A stretch of DNA of 6,993 nt from Candidatus Methanomethylophilaceae archaeon. Its GTDB lineage: Archaea > Thermoplasmatota > Thermoplasmata > Methanomassiliicoccales > Methanomethylophilaceae. Both the position numbers and the translations under genes were made by a program. Shown piece by piece: positions 5,633 through 6,993 of the stretch. A model generated the notes under the pieces. The model was not told the DNA's origin and did not search any database. It worked only from the letters and a program-made list of their open reading frames with translations. The stretch covers positions 1-6,993 of the forward strand of contig JAFZXW010000104.1 of the NCBI GenBank assembly GCA_017616575.1, given 5' to 3'. Within the stretch, counting starts at the first letter, position 1. Every line of letters begins with the position of its first letter.

Positions 5633-6610
5633 TCAGATGCGTCTCGCGACCGCGTCGGCGAATTCCTCCGTGGTCAGCCCGCCTCCGACGTCAGGGGTCC
5701 TTTCTCCAGCGCGATACGCCTCGCAGAGGGCCGTCATGACGGACTCGGCCTCTCTCAGCCTCCCCATGCCGAACAGCGCCATGTATCCGCCTATGATCAT
5801 CGACGTGGGGTTGGCGTACCTCTCGTCGGCCTGGAACCTCGTGCACCCGGCATCCGCGAGGACGCGCCCGTCCCCCACGAACACGTTGGGAGAAAGGTGG
5901 TTCCCCCCGGTGAGGCCTGCGAGGATCCCTCCGGCGACGCGGCCGTACAGGTCCACGGCGACGACGGTGTCGTATCTGGACGGGTCCCTTATCGCGAAGG
6001 CGGCCCACCTGTGCATGTCCTCGTTGGTGATCTGGAAAGCGTCTCCGAAGACGTCTTTCGCGCACTCTTTGAACATGTCGCTGGACTCCGGGAACATGTC
6101 GCTGGTCACGCATGCGACCTTTCTCCTTCCGTCCGTCTCCGCATGGCGGCGGGCGGCGGCCATCATCCTCTCGTACGACGCCTTCCTGACGTATTTGGTC
6201 AGCGTAATGCCGTCCAGCTCTTCTGTCTCCACGGAGTCCCTTCCCATGACCGGGCTGCAGAACCACAGGGCGACGTCGACCTCCGGGGTCCCGAGGTCGT
6301 CCGACAGGGTGCGGAAGCTCTTGCACAGGGCGTACAGGTCGAGCTGGACGCGGAGGGTGCTCAGAGGGTCGCGCGGGCCCTTCTGGGAGAACGCCCTGAG
6401 GTCCAAGGGCCCGCAGAGTATGTATCCGCACTCCCGGGTGAGCTCCATGGTCTCGTGGGGAAGGAAGGAGCCGGTTTTCTCGTACGCCGCGGCCCCCACG
6501 TCCCCTTCGACGAATTCCACCCCGTCGCAAGCGGCGGAGAGGATCCGGCGGGTGGACTCGGAGATGCGCGGCCCGATTCCGTCTCCGGGAAGGAACAGGA
6601 TCTTGTCCAT
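5633..6610 (-). CDS. Isocitrate/isopropylmalate dehydrogenase homologue with degenerate active site
   Basis: This 325-residue protein has the scaffold of the beta-decarboxylating dehydrogenases (IPMDH, ICDH, homoisocitrate DH). Family traits are LPGDGIGP (7-14), the substrate-helix motif LRVQLDLYA (86-94), YANPTSMI (265-272), and the ending TPDVGGGLTTEEFADAV (305-321). Against Thermus IPMDH, most catalytic positions are changed. The Arg of VREL is lost in ALWFCSP (114-120). The Lys of DKAN is lost in TSDMFP (169-174). The three metal aspartates map to His200, Arg224 and Gly228 (DLYGRVAGG, 220-228). The NAD loop HGSAPDIAGKG is replaced by a short FQADER. Normal oxidative decarboxylation is therefore unlikely. 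It may be a pseudoenzyme, regulator or enzyme with new chemistry; I cannot say which. ATG 6610 is chosen for the family N-terminus and for an AGGTG ribosome site five bases upstream; longer in-frame starts up to 6727 add non-family sequence and overlap the upstream gene. Confidence 0.85.
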   Translation of the reverse strand: MDKILFLPGDGIGPRISESTRRILSAACDGVEFVEGDVGAAAYEKTGSFLPHETMELTRECGYILCGPLDLRAFSQKGPRDPLSTLRVQLDLYALCKSFRTLSDDLGTPEVDVALWFCSPVMGRDSVETEELDGITLTKYVRKASYERMMAAARRHAETDGRRKVACVTSDMFPESSDMFKECAKDVFGDAFQITNEDMHRWAAFAIRDPSRYDTVVAVDLYGRVAGGILAGLTGGNHLSPNVFVGDGRVLADAGCTRFQADERYANPTSMIIGGYMALFGMGRLREAESVMTALCEAYRAGERTPDVGGGLTTEEFADAVARRI

Positions 6611-6631
6611 GGTCGCACCTTGAATGAGTAT

Positions 6632-6651
6632 GGCCCGTCCAGCATCGGGCC
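6632..6651 (-). promoter_or_regulatory. Perfect 6-bp inverted repeat, candidate operator or leader hairpin
   Basis: GGCCCG (6632-6637) and CGGGCC (6646-6651) form a perfect dyad with an 8-base spacer, 21 bases before ATG 6610. It lies between a TATA-like box (6650-6662) and the predicted transcription start near 6629. That is a typical place for an archaeal repressor to block transcription. If transcription instead starts further upstream, it would be a leader hairpin. Confidence 0.4.
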
Positions 6652-6662
6652 TTTGATAAAGG
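6650..6662 (-). promoter_or_regulatory. Candidate TATA box, itself palindromic, for the dehydrogenase homologue
   Basis: The minus strand reads CCTTTATCAAAGG, with 5-bp arms CCTTT/AAAGG around ATC. It is the only A/T-rich block in the 97-base gap, and its centre is 46 bases before ATG 6610. That predicts a leader of about 19 bases carrying the AGGTG ribosome site. Confidence 0.4.
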
Positions 6663-6668
6663 TTTCCA

Positions 6669-6699
6669 GGGGTGCGCCGAAAGTCGCGGACGCGCCCCC
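6669..6699 (-). terminator. GC-rich hairpin after deoxyhypusine synthase
   Basis: GGGG-T-GCGC (6669-6677) pairs with GCGCCCCC (6692-6699), giving an 8-bp stem with one bulged base, starting nine bases after the deoxyhypusine synthase stop. An inner CGA/TCG pair could extend it. No strong T-run follows on the minus strand, so it may stabilise or end the transcript, but the function is inferred. Confidence 0.3.
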
Positions 6700-6707
6700 G
6701 GGAGATG

Positions 6708-6993
6708 TCAGAGGAGCCTCTCCACAAGGCCCGCGTAAATCAGCGGCAGCGTGATGGTGGCGTCGCCCTCGACGGTCATCTTCTTGGCGTCGGCCTTGAC
6801 CTTGCCCCAGGAGACGGCCTCCCTGAGCCTGGCCCCGGAGAGCGAGCCGTCGTACTCCTCCGCGGTGGTGAGGTACACGGCGTAGTCCAGGCCTCCGCGG
6901 AACTGGTTCCACCAGATGACGTGGTGCTTGGATATCCCGCCGCCGATCATGAGGGCGCCGGTGGTCTCGGCATGGTTGGTCATCTCGGAGAGC
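6708..6993 (-). CDS. dys: Deoxyhypusine synthase, C-terminal part (cut by window edge)
   Basis: Deoxyhypusine synthase uses NAD and spermidine to place an aminobutyl group on one lysine of translation factor aIF5A, a modification found only in archaea and eukaryotes. The last 94 residues are visible, beginning LSEMTNHAE. They contain GGGISKHH, with the conserved active-site histidines, then [19 protein letters not shown]. Next comes EAVSWGK, whose lysine is the catalytic residue that forms the enzyme-substrate imine (Lys329 in the human enzyme), and finally GDATITLPL near the C-terminus. The frame stays open to the edge, so the true start is outside the window and the ATG at 6983 is internal. 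The stop is TGA at 6708-6710. The dehydrogenase homologue follows 97 bases later on the same strand, but a hairpin and TATA-like box between them suggest separate transcription. Confidence 0.95.
   Translation of the reverse strand, partial: LSEMTNHAETTGALMIGGGISKHHVIWWNQFRGGLDYAVYLTTAEEYDGSLSGARLREAVSWGKVKADAKKMTVEGDATITLPLIYAGLVERLL

Noticed and set aside
5484..6623. A 379-codon open frame on the plus strand opposite the dehydrogenase homologue, longer than that gene itself
   Set aside because: It is rich in Ser, Pro and Arg with no recognisable motif, while the minus strand has clear family motifs, a ribosome site and a family C-terminus. Long antisense frames are common at this GC content.
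6611..6727. Longer N-terminus (start at 6727) for the dehydrogenase homologue
   Set aside because: The extra 39 residues do not resemble the family, overlap the deoxyhypusine synthase end and cross the hairpin and TATA-like block; ATG 6610 has a ribosome site and the family N-terminus.
1..6993. CRISPR array, insertion sequence, integrase, defence island or attachment site
   Set aside because: No regularly spaced direct repeats, transposase or integrase motifs were seen, and no duplicated tRNA 3' end was found next to tRNA-Leu.

Overview
This is a compact, GC-rich window (roughly 60 % by eye) from an archaeal chromosome. The best guess is a methylotrophic methanogen of the Methanomassiliicoccales (Thermoplasmata). 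The archaeal pointers are a deoxyhypusine synthase, an archaeal-type dUTPase of the dCTP deaminase fold, TATA-like boxes placed for leaderless transcripts, and a T-rich terminator behind a tRNA. The methanogen pointer is a MtaA/MtbA-type methylcobamide:coenzyme M methyltransferase. All eight protein genes end in TGA, which fits a genome that avoids TAG. The order-level placement is inference; no marker here proves it.

Layout, left to right. A phosphoglucosamine/phosphomannomutase (+) enters from the left edge and ends at 1024. Convergent with it is a dUTPase/dCTP deaminase-family gene (-, start 1516). Its conserved domain ends near 1028, but no stop codon follows, so the frame runs 495 bases antisense into the mutase. 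A divergent, TATA-bearing spacer leads to an S66-family (LD-carboxypeptidase/MccF-like) serine peptidase (+, 1589-2590) and then a Na+/Ca2+ exchanger-family membrane protein (+, 2625-3584). Convergent with these is an E1-like ThiF/MoeB/HesA protein (-, 4328-3594). Next come tRNA-Leu(GAG) (-) with its own TATA box and T-rich terminator, and the MtaA/MtbA-like methyltransferase (-, 5599-4544). After that lies a divergent isocitrate/isopropylmalate dehydrogenase homologue (-, 6610-5633), and finally the 3' end of deoxyhypusine synthase (-), cut by the right edge.

The genes look like mostly independent housekeeping units rather than one pathway: sugar-nucleotide precursor supply, dUTP removal, ion transport, sulfur-carrier activation, methyl transfer to CoM and eIF5A hypusination. 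No CRISPR array, insertion sequence, integrase or obvious defence system is visible, and no intergenic gap exceeds about 100 bases.

The most interesting items are three. The dehydrogenase homologue keeps the family scaffold but has lost nearly all of its known catalytic, metal and cofactor residues. A perfect 6-bp dyad lies between that gene's predicted TATA box and its start. The dUTPase gene lacks a stop codon. I do not see a convincing new multi-gene system.
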